Of a DNA stretch of 64,000 nt, positions 38,957 through 49,145 are shown piece after piece. The position numbers and the translations under genes are program-made. Under the pieces are notes generated by a model that had not been told where the DNA came from, ran no database searches, and worked only from the letters and a program-made list of their open reading frames with translations. Each line of letters begins with the position of its first letter. Position 1 is the stretch's first letter. The DNA is from Chitinophaga filiformis (lineage in GTDB: Bacteria > Bacteroidota > Bacteroidia > Chitinophagales > Chitinophagaceae): assembly GCF_900102545.1 (NCBI RefSeq), contig NZ_FNBN01000001.1, forward strand, positions 1,005,896 to 1,069,895, given 5' to 3'.

Positions 38957-39664
38957 TTATTTGATAAAGAAGACTGCTCTTACTTCAGCGCGTACTTTTA
39001 TCTTTTTGAAAGAAGATGCATCTGCTGATTCAGCATTCGCTGCACGTGCAAAACTGTTAGCAAATACTGCGGGAGGAACATCTGCATAGTTATCAGTATT
39101 GATCTCCTGTACTTCCAATACACCATCAATTGCACTGCCAATACCTTCCAGCATGTAAGTTGCTTTTGCCTTCGCAGCCTGTAATGCTTTAGTCTTTACC
39201 TGCTTGCGATAGTCTTCCATTTTGCTGTGTGTATAGCTGCTGATATTTACGCTTTCAATTCCTTCAGCATCTACTGCACCCAGGATATCATTTACTTTAT
39301 CGAGGTTGCTGAGTTTAAGACGATACTGTTTACGCGCCATGAAATCAGGATCTTTCTTCTTTTTGCTCCACCAATTGTCATAGTTGGTACCGAATACATT
39401 GGCAATGGTCAGATCTGAGGCAGGAATACCGGCTTCTTTCACTGCTTTCTGCAACTGGGCTTCCAGTGTAGCCATTTCTACCTTTGTAGTCTTATTTTTG
39501 AACTCGCGCAATGCGATATCGAGATAGATTTCATCCGGTGTAATCTCTATTTCTGCGGAGCCTGTTACTTCGATCTTTTTAACAGGGGGCTTATTGTCTG
39601 TTTGCTGCGCCTGGCTTAATGATGCTACGAATAATCCTGCCAGTAAAAACATTACCTTTTTCAT
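38957..39664 (-). CDS. SIMPL (DUF541) domain periplasmic protein
   Basis: 235-residue member of the SIMPL/DUF541 family (E. coli YggE is a relative). A signal peptide (MKKVMFLLAGLFVASLSQAQ) precedes the domain, which opens with KIEVTGSAEIEITPDEIYLDIALREF and includes QYRLKLSNLDKVNDILGAVDAEGIESV and the long helix RKQVKTKALQAAKAKATYML. The family forms large ring-shaped assemblies and is linked to oxidative stress protection, but the mechanism is unclear. Convergent with susD and monocistronic. Confidence 0.9.
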   Translation of the reverse strand: MKKVMFLLAGLFVASLSQAQQTDNKPPVKKIEVTGSAEIEITPDEIYLDIALREFKNKTTKVEMATLEAQLQKAVKEAGIPASDLTIANVFGTNYDNWWSKKKKDPDFMARKQYRLKLSNLDKVNDILGAVDAEGIESVNISSYTHSKMEDYRKQVKTKALQAAKAKATYMLEGIGSAIDGVLEVQEINTDNYADVPPAVFANSFARAANAESADASSFKKIKVRAEVRAVFFIK

Positions 39665-39887
39665 ACTGTTCTGATTTGATGTTAATTGAATGTTATGGTT
39701 TCCGTTGTTTGACTATATGATGCTACTGTATATCGTGATTCCATAAAAGGGGTAAAATATTTCTCCGGTATGCCAGCATACAATACTTTACGATAAAAGA
39801 TATATCGGTCACCAGCCTGTAACGTTTCAAACTACTATATGTTACACTGATTATTTTTTTTATCTTACCTGAGAGAGCAATTATCCT

Positions 39888-41837
39888 ATGACCAGACTAT
39901 TCCAACTTTTGACAGGCTTGTCATGGCTGCTATTGTCCAACTTATCATTATCCGCGCAGTTACAAACCCCGTATATATTAAATGGTGCAGCAACTCAACA
40001 GTCATGTAACTGTTATGTGCTGACTGAAAATGTGACAAATACGAGCGGTACTGCGTGGAATAAGAATAAGATAAGCCTGAATAACTCTTTTGACTATTAC
40101 TTTGATGTAAATCTTGGCTGCAAGGATGAAACCGGTGCAGACGGGATCGCTTTTATACTACAGACGCAGGGCACCAATCTGGGTGCAACGGGCCAGGGAA
40201 TAGGGTTTCAGAATATCAGTCCTTCACTCGGTGTATTGATAGATACCTGGCAGAATATGTCTGACGGAGACCCGGTGTATGACCACGTTTCTATTCAGAT
40301 GAACGGCGATATCTCCCATCTGGATTCCAATAACCTGGCAGGCCCTGTCACTGCGCTGGCTGGTAATGACAATATTGAAGATTGCGCCTGGCACATTTTC
40401 AGGATCAAATGGGATGCGACAAGCAAACTGCTGGAAGTTAGCATTGATGGCGCACTACGTGTTTCCGTACAAAAAGATCTTGTGGCAGATATATTTGGCG
40501 GAGCTCCGATGGTGTATTGGGGCTTTGGCTCAGCTACCGGTGGAAGTGCTAACAAACAGCAATTCTGTGCTGCTCTCCGGCCTCAGTTACGATTTGATAA
40601 TAACCAGTTGTTTTGTGAAGGTGAGCCTATTGTATTTGGTGATGATTCCAAATCATTTGGCGACATTACCCGCCGCTTATGGGATTTTGGCGATGGTACC
40701 ACCTCGACTGTTGCAAATCCTCCACCACACCTGTATGCGAAAGCCGGAGAATATAAAGTACGTTTAGTGATTGAAGACAATAGTGGCTGCATTTCAGATA
40801 CCATGAAACAAAATGTGACCATCGGCTCTTATCCCGTCACTGACTTTACTATTGATCAGTTATGTACAGATCGTTCCGTCACTATCACTAATAAAACAAC
40901 ATTGGATGTAGGCACCATCCGGCAATGGGCGTGGGACTTCGGTAATGGGCAGACATCCGCTGTGCAACAACCTGCTGTGGCATATGCTGACACGGGTACC
41001 TATAAGATAACGCTACAGGCAACCACCACACAGGGATGTAGTACCAGCAGTCAACAGACAAGCAAGGTATATGCAACACCGCGTATCAGTGCTATAGGAG
41101 AGAATGCCTGTATTGGTCAACCTATCAGCTTTACCGGCACAGATGAGACGCCATTAGTTCCTTTATCTCAATGGTATTGGGATTTCGGTAACGGGCAGCA
41201 GCAAACCGGCCAGCAGATCGACTACATTTATCCGGCAGGAGGTACCTATCAGGCCACATTACATGTTGCAAGCCACGACGGCTGTTTATCCGATACGTCT
41301 TATGTACCTGTTAATGTGACTGATATCAATCTGTTTGCCGGCAATGACACACTCGCTGCCCGTGGTCAGCCATTACAGCTGAATGCCCGTACTAACGGCA
41401 GTGGTCTCCAATTTACATGGTCGCCCACCACAGGACTGACCGATCCCGGTATAGCAGATCCGGTCGCCTACCTTGAACGGGACCAGGTTTACCATCTCAC
41501 TGTAACATCGCCTGAAGGTTGTGTTGAAATAGATACCCTAAACGTGAAAGTTTATGCCGGTCCGGAGTTCTATGTACCCACCGCATTTTCTCCCAATAAT
41601 GACGGCCGTAATGATGTTTTCCGGGCTATCTCACCCGGGGTATCCCAGCTGGACTTTTTCTGTGTATGGAACAGGTGGGGACAGGAGGTATTCAGAACAC
41701 AATCATTGTCTGCGAGCTGGGACGGTTATTTCAAAGGAACTCCCATGCCAGCGGGTACCTATGTGTGGATGATACAGGGAACGGATTATCAGGGGAGAAT
41801 GTTTAACAGAAGAGGGACAGTAACGATCGTCAGATAA
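39888..41837 (+). CDS. Secreted lectin-like/PKD protein with T9SS type B sorting domain
   Basis: 649-residue exported protein. After the signal peptide (to about LSAQ), residues 25-230 resemble an L-type (legume-like) lectin sandwich: FDYYFDVNLGCKDETGADGIAFILQ and HIFRIKWDATSKLLEVSIDG. Three PKD domains follow, each with its WDFGDG/WDFGNG motif (about 240-475), then an Ig-like stretch. The last 90 residues form the CHU_C/gliding-type domain: VPTAFSPNNDGRNDVF, FCVWNRWGQEVF and a final GTVTIVR. That ending directs type IX secretion and surface attachment. A role in binding glycans outside the cell is likely; no enzyme domain is present. Confidence 0.9.
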   Translation: MTRLFQLLTGLSWLLLSNLSLSAQLQTPYILNGAATQQSCNCYVLTENVTNTSGTAWNKNKISLNNSFDYYFDVNLGCKDETGADGIAFILQTQGTNLGATGQGIGFQNISPSLGVLIDTWQNMSDGDPVYDHVSIQMNGDISHLDSNNLAGPVTALAGNDNIEDCAWHIFRIKWDATSKLLEVSIDGALRVSVQKDLVADIFGGAPMVYWGFGSATGGSANKQQFCAALRPQLRFDNNQLFCEGEPIVFGDDSKSFGDITRRLWDFGDGTTSTVANPPPHLYAKAGEYKVRLVIEDNSGCISDTMKQNVTIGSYPVTDFTIDQLCTDRSVTITNKTTLDVGTIRQWAWDFGNGQTSAVQQPAVAYADTGTYKITLQATTTQGCSTSSQQTSKVYATPRISAIGENACIGQPISFTGTDETPLVPLSQWYWDFGNGQQQTGQQIDYIYPAGGTYQATLHVASHDGCLSDTSYVPVNVTDINLFAGNDTLAARGQPLQLNARTNGSGLQFTWSPTTGLTDPGIADPVAYLERDQVYHLTVTSPEGCVEIDTLNVKVYAGPEFYVPTAFSPNNDGRNDVFRAISPGVSQLDFFCVWNRWGQEVFRTQSLSASWDGYFKGTPMPAGTYVWMIQGTDYQGRMFNRRGTVTIVR

Positions 41838-42067
41838 ATAACAGTTCTTATAAAAACTCTTAGTTGCCAATCAATGCAGGAGGATGTATGTGGCTTATTT
41901 ATAAGACCACTCTTTTGAGTTTGCATGTGGCATCCTATAGAACATAATACAGGAAATTGCAGCTTGCATGGCGATGTCTGCTTAGAGAAAATTGTTTTTA
42001 TAGGAAAAATAAAGGCCAGCCTAATTAGACCAGCCCTTAAACACCAATCCGGTATACCACCCATTCA

Positions 42068-45000
42068 TCAATCATTCCTCGCATCTTCCATCGCCTTCAG
42101 GAAATCATACAGGTCACTCATTGATCGTATACGATCTGCCACCAGCATGAAATTCTTTCCTACCTGCTTCAGTTTCGCGTTATTCACCCTCGTTTGCAGA
42201 TAAGTAAGAATATGATTAAAGGTTGGTGATTCGAAGTATGGAGAATCCGGGTTGTTGATGAAATAACAACGCAGGGTTTCGTCTTTCAGCATCATCTTTT
42301 CAAAGCCCAGCTTGATCGCCATCCAGCGGCAACGGATCATGCAGAGCAGGTCTTTTACAGGCTCCGGTACTGGTCCGAAGCGGTCCTGCAGTTCAGCTTC
42401 AAACGCCTGGAGCTTGCTTTCCAGTGTGATATTATCCAGTTCCTGGTAAAGGTTCAGACGTTCCTGTATGCTTTCCACATAGCTGTCGGGGATCAGTATT
42501 TCGAGATCTGTATCGATAGTACAATCGCTTACGAAATCCTTCTTCTCTTCCAATTGCTCCTTGAAGAGATCACGGAATTCATTCTGCTTCAGCTCGCGGA
42601 TCGCTTCATCCAGGATCTTCTGGTACATATCAAATCCTATCTCTGCCATAAAGCCACTCTGCTCGCCACCCAACAGGTTACCAGCACCGCGGATATCCAG
42701 GTCACGCATGGCGATCTGGAAGCCGCTACCCAGCTCACTGTGTTGTTCCAGCGTCTGCAACCTTTTACGGCTATCAGCAGGCAGTGTACTCATAGGAGGC
42801 GCCAGCAGATAACAGAAAGCCTTCTTATTGCTACGGCCTACACGTCCGCGCAACTGGTGCAGATCACTTAATCCGAAGTGATGCGCATTGTTGATGATGA
42901 TGGTATTCGCATTTGGAATGTCCACACCGCTTTCCACGATGTTGGTACATACCAGTACATCATATTTCCTGTCAATGAAGTCAAGGATCACTTCTTCCAG
43001 CTGATGACCTTCCATCTGTCCATGTGCAGTGGCAATGGAGAGATCAGGACACAGCCCTTTAATGAGGCTGCTCATTTCGCCCAGTCCTTTCACCCTGTTG
43101 TACACGAAATACACCTGGCCGCCACGTTCTGTTTCATAATAGATCGCATCGCGGATCAGGTCATGATCAAATACATGTACTTCCGTTTCTATCGGCTGCC
43201 TGTTAGGCGGTGGTGTATTGATAACAGACAAGTCCCTGGCGCCCATCAGTGAGAACTGCAATGTTCTTGGGATAGGTGTTGCCGTTAGTGTCAGCGTATC
43301 TACATTCACCTTCAGCTGTTTCAGTTTTTCCTTGGCAGATACCCCGAATTTCTGTTCTTCATCTACTACCAGCACACCAAGGTCTTTGAATTTCACTTCT
43401 TTCCCCAGTAATGCATGGGTGCCAATGATGATATCTATCTTTCCTTCCGCGAGTTTCTGAAGAGTTTCTTTCTTCTCTTTCGCCGACTTGAAACGGTTCA
43501 GGTAATCTACTGTACAAGGGAAGTCTTTCAGACGTTCCGCAAACGTCTTATAATGCTGGAATGCAAGGATAGTAGTCGGCACCAGCACCGCAGCCTGTTT
43601 ACCATCCACGATGGATTTAAAGGCAGCACGGATGGCAACCTCAGTTTTACCAAAGCCTACATCACCACACACCAGGCGATCCATCGGAGAAGGCGATTCC
43701 ATATCCTTTTTCACATCGGCGGTGGCCTTACTCTGGTCAGGTGTATCTTCATACAGGAAGGATGCTTCCAGCTCTGTTTGCAGATAGGTATCCGGCGTAT
43801 GAGCGAACCCTTGCTGTGCCTTACGGACAGCGTACAGTTTGATCAGGTCTTTGGCGATATCTTTTACCTGGGTTTTAGCCTTTTCTTTCAGCTTATCCCA
43901 TGCATCGCTACCCAGTTTATTCACGCGTGGTTCCACGCCTTCCTTGCCGGAGTATTTGCTGATCTTGTGCAGGGAGTTAATGTTTACATACAAGAGGTCA
44001 TTGTTCTTGTAAATAATACGGATGGCTTCCTGCATCTTACCACCTACTTCGATCTTCTGCAGACCGCTGTACATACCAACCCCATGATCTATGTGCGTCA
44101 CAAAATCGCCCGACTGCAGTTCACGCAGGGTTTTCATTGTGATCGCCTTATTTTTGTTGTATGCCTGCTTTACCTTGTATTTGTGGTAACGCTGGAAGAT
44201 CTGGTGATCGGTATAACACACCAGTTTCAGCGTATGGTCTATAAAACCATGACTGACTGGAGATGGGATCGGGTAGAATGTAAAATCTGCTTTCAGGTCT
44301 TCAAAGATGCTGCGCAGCCTTTCCAGCTGGCGGGCATTCTCAGCGAAGATGAAGAGTGAATATTTATTCTTGTTGTGAGCATCCAGGTCTTTGATCAGCA
44401 TTTCAAACTGCCTGTTAAAGACTGGTTGTTCCTGTGTTTCAAAGTTGAGCGGAATAAAGGGACGGTTTGTCTCTTCCCACCACTGGCGATTGCTGAATAT
44501 AACACAGTGTCTGCGCAAGAGCTCCTGCATCAGCGGATGCGCTTTTACGAAATCAGCTTCTGCAAGTTCTATCTTCTCATCGTCGCCTACCTTTACCGGC
44601 TGGCCGGTTTGCAGGAATGCGTCCAGCTTTTCTTCCAGTTGCAGCACTACATCCTGTATGAAACCCGGGTCTTTCATCCAGATGATGGTATTCTCCGGCA
44701 GGAACTCCAGCAGAGAGGTCTTCTGGTGGTTCAGACCCTGTGTATCCATATTGGCAATGAGGGTCACCTGTGTCAGCTTGCGTTCGCTCAGCTGCGTTTC
44801 GGGGTCGAAGAGGCGGATGGAGTCAATGTCTTCACCGAACAGCTCAACACGGTAAGGTTTCTCATTACCGAAAGAATAGATATCGAGGATACCTCCGCGA
44901 ACTGCATATTGTCCCGGCTCGTATACGAAGTCGGTATACTCAAAACCCCAGCTAACGAGTTTCTCCAGCAGCTCATCCACTTTCAGCACATCCCCAACCT

Positions 45001-45445
45001 TCAGTTGCACCATGTTATTGCTGAATGCCACCGAGGCCGCTACCTTTTCCCAGAGCGCTTCCGGGTAGGTCACCAGGATCTTTTTATGAATGGCTGGTCC
45101 GGAGAACTTCATAAGCGCTTCGGTACGCAGCATGCTATGGCTGCTGTTGATTTCGTTGAAGTAGCCGGCTTTTTTGAAAGAGTCCGGAAAGTAGAAGATA
45201 TCCAGCGCCTGACTCAATGACTCAAGGTCATTATGGAAGTAGGCAGCCTCTTCTTTGTCGTTAAGAATGAAGAGATGATTGACGGAATTGGCCAGCTCCC
45301 ACGCTCCCGCCGCGATAAAGGTGGTGGCACTTCCGGTTAGTCCTGTTAATTGAAAATACTGTGGATCGGACAAATGTATCCCTTTCACCAGCTGTTGCAG
45401 GCGGGAATCTCGCTGGTACAGTTGTAAAACAGCCTGTATATTCAT
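42068..45445 (-). CDS. mfd: Transcription-repair coupling factor
   Basis: SF2 translocase that removes stalled RNA polymerase at DNA lesions and recruits UvrA. The 1125-residue protein has the UvrB-homology region (about 1-330), the RNA-polymerase-interacting domain (GDFVTHIDHGVGMYSGLQ), the RecG-like helicase core with Walker A CGDVGFGKTEVA, the DEEQ box (VVDEEQKFGV), TATPIPRTLQFS and QLRGRVGRS, and the C-terminal TRCF domain (FGPVPEPVKDLL). Size and domain order are standard. The gene is divergent from a flavin reductase. Confidence 0.97.
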   Translation of the reverse strand: MNIQAVLQLYQRDSRLQQLVKGIHLSDPQYFQLTGLTGSATTFIAAGAWELANSVNHLFILNDKEEAAYFHNDLESLSQALDIFYFPDSFKKAGYFNEINSSHSMLRTEALMKFSGPAIHKKILVTYPEALWEKVAASVAFSNNMVQLKVGDVLKVDELLEKLVSWGFEYTDFVYEPGQYAVRGGILDIYSFGNEKPYRVELFGEDIDSIRLFDPETQLSERKLTQVTLIANMDTQGLNHQKTSLLEFLPENTIIWMKDPGFIQDVVLQLEEKLDAFLQTGQPVKVGDDEKIELAEADFVKAHPLMQELLRRHCVIFSNRQWWEETNRPFIPLNFETQEQPVFNRQFEMLIKDLDAHNKNKYSLFIFAENARQLERLRSIFEDLKADFTFYPIPSPVSHGFIDHTLKLVCYTDHQIFQRYHKYKVKQAYNKNKAITMKTLRELQSGDFVTHIDHGVGMYSGLQKIEVGGKMQEAIRIIYKNNDLLYVNINSLHKISKYSGKEGVEPRVNKLGSDAWDKLKEKAKTQVKDIAKDLIKLYAVRKAQQGFAHTPDTYLQTELEASFLYEDTPDQSKATADVKKDMESPSPMDRLVCGDVGFGKTEVAIRAAFKSIVDGKQAAVLVPTTILAFQHYKTFAERLKDFPCTVDYLNRFKSAKEKKETLQKLAEGKIDIIIGTHALLGKEVKFKDLGVLVVDEEQKFGVSAKEKLKQLKVNVDTLTLTATPIPRTLQFSLMGARDLSVINTPPPNRQPIETEVHVFDHDLIRDAIYYETERGGQVYFVYNRVKGLGEMSSLIKGLCPDLSIATAHGQMEGHQLEEVILDFIDRKYDVLVCTNIVESGVDIPNANTIIINNAHHFGLSDLHQLRGRVGRSNKKAFCYLLAPPMSTLPADSRKRLQTLEQHSELGSGFQIAMRDLDIRGAGNLLGGEQSGFMAEIGFDMYQKILDEAIRELKQNEFRDLFKEQLEEKKDFVSDCTIDTDLEILIPDSYVESIQERLNLYQELDNITLESKLQAFEAELQDRFGPVPEPVKDLLCMIRCRWMAIKLGFEKMMLKDETLRCYFINNPDSPYFESPTFNHILTYLQTRVNNAKLKQVGKNFMLVADRIRSMSDLYDFLKAMEDARND

Positions 45446-45554
45446 GAGGGTTGCAAAGATACGGAATTACTGCATTTGTCCAGCGCCGCTTATACGGCTG
45501 AAAGCCAGCGGGCTATGGACAATTTTGGTTATATTTAGTATAAATTCCACACAA

Positions 45555-46274
45555 ATGCTGGACCAATGGTATAAAGGGCAGGTAACCCGTATCGTACAGG
45601 AAACGCATAACACACGCCGGTTCTGGATACAGATTCCCGAAAAGGAGCGCTTCGATTTCAAAGCTGGTCAGTTTGTTACCCTCGACCTCCCCATACACGA
45701 ACAAAAGAACAAACGCTGGCGCAGTTACTCCATTGCCTCCCCTCCCGACGGCACGAATACGATAGAACTGGTCATTGTACTCCTGGAAGGGGGCGCAGGC
45801 ACCACTTATCTGTTTAATGAGATAACGGAGGGCAGTGAACTGATACTAAAAGGACCGCTGGGCCATTTTACGCTACCGGAGCAACTGGACAAGGATCTGT
45901 TCCTGATCTGCACGGGCACCGGCATTGCTCCCTTCCGGTCTATGGCCCAGTACATCAAGGCACACGATCTGCCACATCCGCCCATCCACCTCATCTATGG
46001 CTGCCGGCAGCAATGTGATCTGCTCTATGCGTCAGAAATGTGCCAATTGGAACGGGAACTGGTTGATTTTCATTACATACCCACTCTTTCCCGGGAAGAC
46101 AATCTCTGGACGGGGCGTAAAGGGTATGTGCACCTGATCTATGAAGAGCTGGCCCGCAGGCAACCAGCGCATTTCTTTTTATGTGGCTGGAAGAATATGA
46201 TAGATGAGGCGAAACAGCGGATACTGGCGATGGGGTACGACAGGCATGATATTCACCAGGAACTATATGGCTAA
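45555..46274 (+). CDS. Ferredoxin/flavodoxin-NADP+ reductase-like protein
   Basis: FNR-superfamily oxidoreductase with an FAD domain and an NAD(P)-binding domain but no ferredoxin domain. I start at 45555 (MLDQWYKGQVTRI), 239 residues; the frame is open upstream to 45444 but that part is atypical and overlaps the mfd start. FAD-binding is shown by RWRSYSIASPP, and the pyridine nucleotide domain by LICTGTGIAPFRSM and the CGWKNMIDEAKQRI ending. It differs from the larger reductase at 3838 in lacking the iron-sulfur domain, so it needs a separate electron carrier. Confidence 0.88.
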   Translation: MLDQWYKGQVTRIVQETHNTRRFWIQIPEKERFDFKAGQFVTLDLPIHEQKNKRWRSYSIASPPDGTNTIELVIVLLEGGAGTTYLFNEITEGSELILKGPLGHFTLPEQLDKDLFLICTGTGIAPFRSMAQYIKAHDLPHPPIHLIYGCRQQCDLLYASEMCQLERELVDFHYIPTLSREDNLWTGRKGYVHLIYEELARRQPAHFFLCGWKNMIDEAKQRILAMGYDRHDIHQELYG

Positions 46275-46304
46275 ACCTACATATCACTATATATCTTAAT
46301 GAAA

Positions 46305-46331
46305 AAGGCTCCCGCCTGTGGTGAGAGCCTT
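46305..46331 (-). terminator. Terminator of glyS
   Basis: Stem AAGGCTC / GAGCCTT with additional inner pairing, followed by a T-run (AAAAA at 46302-46306 on the plus strand). It lies 24 bp past the glyS stop and converges with the reductase gene. Confidence 0.75.
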
Positions 46332-46354
46332 CGTTCTATCATCGTTTTTATCTT

Positions 46355-47785
46355 CTATTCATTGATCTTATTCAGCACGATCTCTTTCACTTTGTCCATT
46401 GGCACCCTTTCCTGCTCCATACTGTCGCGGTAACGGATGGTAACAGTGTTGTCTTCTTTGGTCTGATGATCGATGGTTACGCAGAACGGAGTACCGATAG
46501 CATCCTGACGGCGGTAACGCTTACCGATGCTGTCTTTCTCCTCATAATAGCAATGGAAATGAGGCTTACATTGAGCAATCAGTTCATTAGCGATTTCAGG
46601 CAACCCGTCTTTCTTGGTCAGTGGGAAGATGGCCAGTTTGATCGGAGCTAATTTCGCAGGAAACTTCATTACCACACGGCTGTCTTCTTTACCGTCTTTA
46701 CTCAGATCCTGCTCTTCATAAGCATTGGAGATTATCAGGAGGAACATACGGTCCAGACCAATAGAAGTTTCTATCACGTATGGCACATAGTTCTGATTGA
46801 TCTCTGTATCGAAATACTGTAATTTCTTCTTGCTGAATTCCTGATGTCTGCCCAGATCGTGATCTGTACGGCTGTGGATACCTTCTACTTCTTTGAAACC
46901 GATAGGGAACTCAAATTCGATATCTTCCGCAGCGTCTGCATAGAACGCCAGCTTGTCGTGTACATGGAACCTGTATTTGTTAGGATCGATACCCAGGCTG
47001 AGATGCCATTTCAGACGCTCTTCCTTCCAGTATGCAAACCATTCTTTTTGTGTGCCAGGGCGCACAAAAAACTGCATTTCCATCTGTTCAAATTCACGCA
47101 TACGGAATATAAACTGACGAGCTACGATCTCATTACGGAAAGCCTTACCTATCTGCGCAATACCAAAAGGTATTTTCATACGGCCGGTTTTCTGCACATT
47201 AAGGAAGTTGACAAAAATACCCTGTGCTGTTTCCGGACGCAGGTATATTTCATTTGCTTCCTCGCTCACACTACCCAGCTGGGTAGAGAACATTAGGTTA
47301 AACTGACGTACGTCTGTCCAGTTAGCAGTACCGCTGACACTACATTTGATATTATAAGTTTCTATAAGACTTTTCAATCCGGCCAGATCATCCGCAGCTA
47401 ACAACTCATTCATTTTACTGATCAGTACATCCCCATTGCCTTCAGGCAGCGTTTCTGCATGAGCTTCTATCAGATGATCAACACGGTAGCGCTTTTTGCT
47501 ATCCTTATTGTCAATCATAGGATCACTGAACCCATCAACGTGACCGGAAGCCTTCCAGATGGTAGGATGCATAAAAATAGCAGAATCTATCCCCACGATG
47601 TTATCATTCATCTGGGTCATGCTTTTCCACCAGTAATCGCGGATATTCTTCTTTAACTGAGCTCCATATTGGCCATAGTCATATACTGCACTTAAACCGT
47701 CGTATATTTCACTGGACGGGAACACGAAGCCATATTCTTTACAATGCGAGATGATCGCCTGGAATTTGTTCTGATCTGTAGCCAT
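46355..47785 (-). CDS. glyS: Glycyl-tRNA synthetase (homodimeric type)
   Basis: Class II synthetase charging tRNA-Gly; the single-chain alpha2 form rather than the alpha2beta2 form. The 476-residue protein has the catalytic motifs: GIFVNFLNVQKTGRMKIPFGIAQIGKAFRNEI (motif 2 with the ATP-binding Arg), RMREFEQMEMQFFV, EFPIGFKEVEGIHSRTDHDL, and SIGLDRMFLLII (motif 3). The C-terminal anticodon-binding domain runs from APIKLAIFPL onward. Last gene of a minus-strand run with dtd, MazG-like and YihY genes. Confidence 0.96.
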   Translation of the reverse strand: MATDQNKFQAIISHCKEYGFVFPSSEIYDGLSAVYDYGQYGAQLKKNIRDYWWKSMTQMNDNIVGIDSAIFMHPTIWKASGHVDGFSDPMIDNKDSKKRYRVDHLIEAHAETLPEGNGDVLISKMNELLAADDLAGLKSLIETYNIKCSVSGTANWTDVRQFNLMFSTQLGSVSEEANEIYLRPETAQGIFVNFLNVQKTGRMKIPFGIAQIGKAFRNEIVARQFIFRMREFEQMEMQFFVRPGTQKEWFAYWKEERLKWHLSLGIDPNKYRFHVHDKLAFYADAAEDIEFEFPIGFKEVEGIHSRTDHDLGRHQEFSKKKLQYFDTEINQNYVPYVIETSIGLDRMFLLIISNAYEEQDLSKDGKEDSRVVMKFPAKLAPIKLAIFPLTKKDGLPEIANELIAQCKPHFHCYYEEKDSIGKRYRRQDAIGTPFCVTIDHQTKEDNTVTIRYRDSMEQERVPMDKVKEIVLNKINE

Positions 47786-47829
47786 AGTGGCGCAAATATA
47801 ATAAGGGTTTTCGGATTTAAAGATGGCGT

Positions 47830-48783
47830 TTAGCTACCTTTTTCTTTCTCAATTGGGGCTGTTAAAGGCAATTCATCAGTTTCCACGGGCACTTCCTTCA
47901 CATATACAGCATATTCATTGGGCCTGATCTTACCTCCGAAATGCTGTACATATACTTGAGTAAACTCAGCGCCGAAGTACAGGATAATGGCTGAATAGTA
48001 TACCCAGAGCAGGATGATTACGATGGAACCGGCTGCCCCATAGGCAGTGCCGACTTTACTGGAACCAAGATACATCCCGATAGCAAACTTTCCTATCATA
48101 AACAGGATGGCGGTTGTCACAGCGCCGATTATAACATGTTTCCACTGCACCTTGGCATCAGGCAGCACTTTGAAAATGATAGCGAACAGCACGCTGATGA
48201 TCACAAAGGTCAGCACCAGGTTAATAATGTACACCAATACCATCGTTACCTGCGGAAAGAGAACCGACAGCTGGTTGCTGAACAGTGCAATAATACCGTT
48301 TAATGCCAGGGACACCATCAGGATAAATCCAAGGCTGATAACTATTGAAAACGACAGCAGGCGGTTGAGCAACATCTTGAGCAGCCCATTCTTGGGCTTG
48401 GCCTTTAGCTGCCAGATGAAGTTTATAGAATCCTGGATCTCACCAAATACACTTGTGGCACCAATTACCAGGGTAACAACCCCTACTATGGTGGCCCAGC
48501 TGGAATCGCCCGAAAGAGCGGCGTTTTTGATCATCTGCTGGATCTGGATGGCGGCTTCGCTTCCCACCATATTCTTGATTTGTCCATATATGCTTCCTTC
48601 GATCGCCTCCTTCCCCAAAAACACGTCGCAAAGCGTAATGATCACGATCAGCATAGGGGCAATGGAAAAGATGGTATAATAGGATAGGGCGGCGCTGAGT
48701 TTGAGCACCTTGTCGTCCATGAAATCATGAAAGGTCTGTTTCAGGATCTGCCAGAGAATTTTTAATTTCTTGAGGATCTTCAT
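47830..48783 (-). CDS. YihY/BrkB-family inner-membrane protein
   Basis: Polytopic membrane protein of 317 residues, family YihY/BrkB (often mislabelled ribonuclease BN). About six membrane segments are seen, with the family sequence KLSAALSYYTIFSIAPMLIVII near the start and YGAAGSIVIILLWVYYSAIILYFGAEFTQVY near the end. A transport or envelope role is suspected for the family but not established. It lies 26 bp behind the MazG-like gene and 44 bp ahead of glyS. Confidence 0.9.
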   Translation of the reverse strand: MKILKKLKILWQILKQTFHDFMDDKVLKLSAALSYYTIFSIAPMLIVIITLCDVFLGKEAIEGSIYGQIKNMVGSEAAIQIQQMIKNAALSGDSSWATIVGVVTLVIGATSVFGEIQDSINFIWQLKAKPKNGLLKMLLNRLLSFSIVISLGFILMVSLALNGIIALFSNQLSVLFPQVTMVLVYIINLVLTFVIISVLFAIIFKVLPDAKVQWKHVIIGAVTTAILFMIGKFAIGMYLGSSKVGTAYGAAGSIVIILLWVYYSAIILYFGAEFTQVYVQHFGGKIRPNEYAVYVKEVPVETDELPLTAPIEKEKGS

Positions 48784-48809
48784 ATAATAGCTTTAACAAA
48801 AAACCTGCC

Positions 48810-49136
48810 TTATTGGAGCTTTTCATTGTCCCTGTGCCTGCTGGCATCCCGGATATTTTTCTTCTCGAAGTTCTTTTCCAGGGCGGCTGTCATATCCACC
48901 CCTGTCTGGTTGGCGATGCAAAGCAACACCCACATCACGTCCGCCAGCTCATCTGCCAGATCTTTCTGTTTGTCAGATTCCTTGAAGGATTGTTCTCCAT
49001 ACTTGCGGGACATGATACGGGCCACTTCCCCCACTTCTTCCGTCAGGATGGCCATGTTGGTCAGTTCGCTGAAATAACGAACCCCTACAGTCCTGATCCA
49101 GCCGTCGATCTTTTCCTGTGCTTCCTGGATGGTCAT
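48810..49136 (-). CDS. MazG-like nucleotide pyrophosphohydrolase
   Basis: Small all-alpha NTP pyrophosphohydrolase of the MazG/iMazG type, 108 residues. Metal-binding residues are visible as EEVGEVARIM and DELADVMWVLLCIANQTGVD, the EExxE...ExxD arrangement of the family. It probably hydrolyses abnormal or excess nucleoside triphosphates. It starts 9 bp after the dtd stop codon, so the two genes are co-transcribed; the pair is recurrent in Bacteroidota as I recall. Confidence 0.9.
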   Translation of the reverse strand: MTIQEAQEKIDGWIRTVGVRYFSELTNMAILTEEVGEVARIMSRKYGEQSFKESDKQKDLADELADVMWVLLCIANQTGVDMTAALEKNFEKKNIRDASRHRDNEKLQ

Positions 49137-49145
49137 ATTGATGAT

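Noticed and set aside
43415..45220. Two long plus-strand open frames (314 and 281 codons)
   Set aside because: Both lie antisense within mfd, whose full set of motifs is intact; neither has a recognisable domain.
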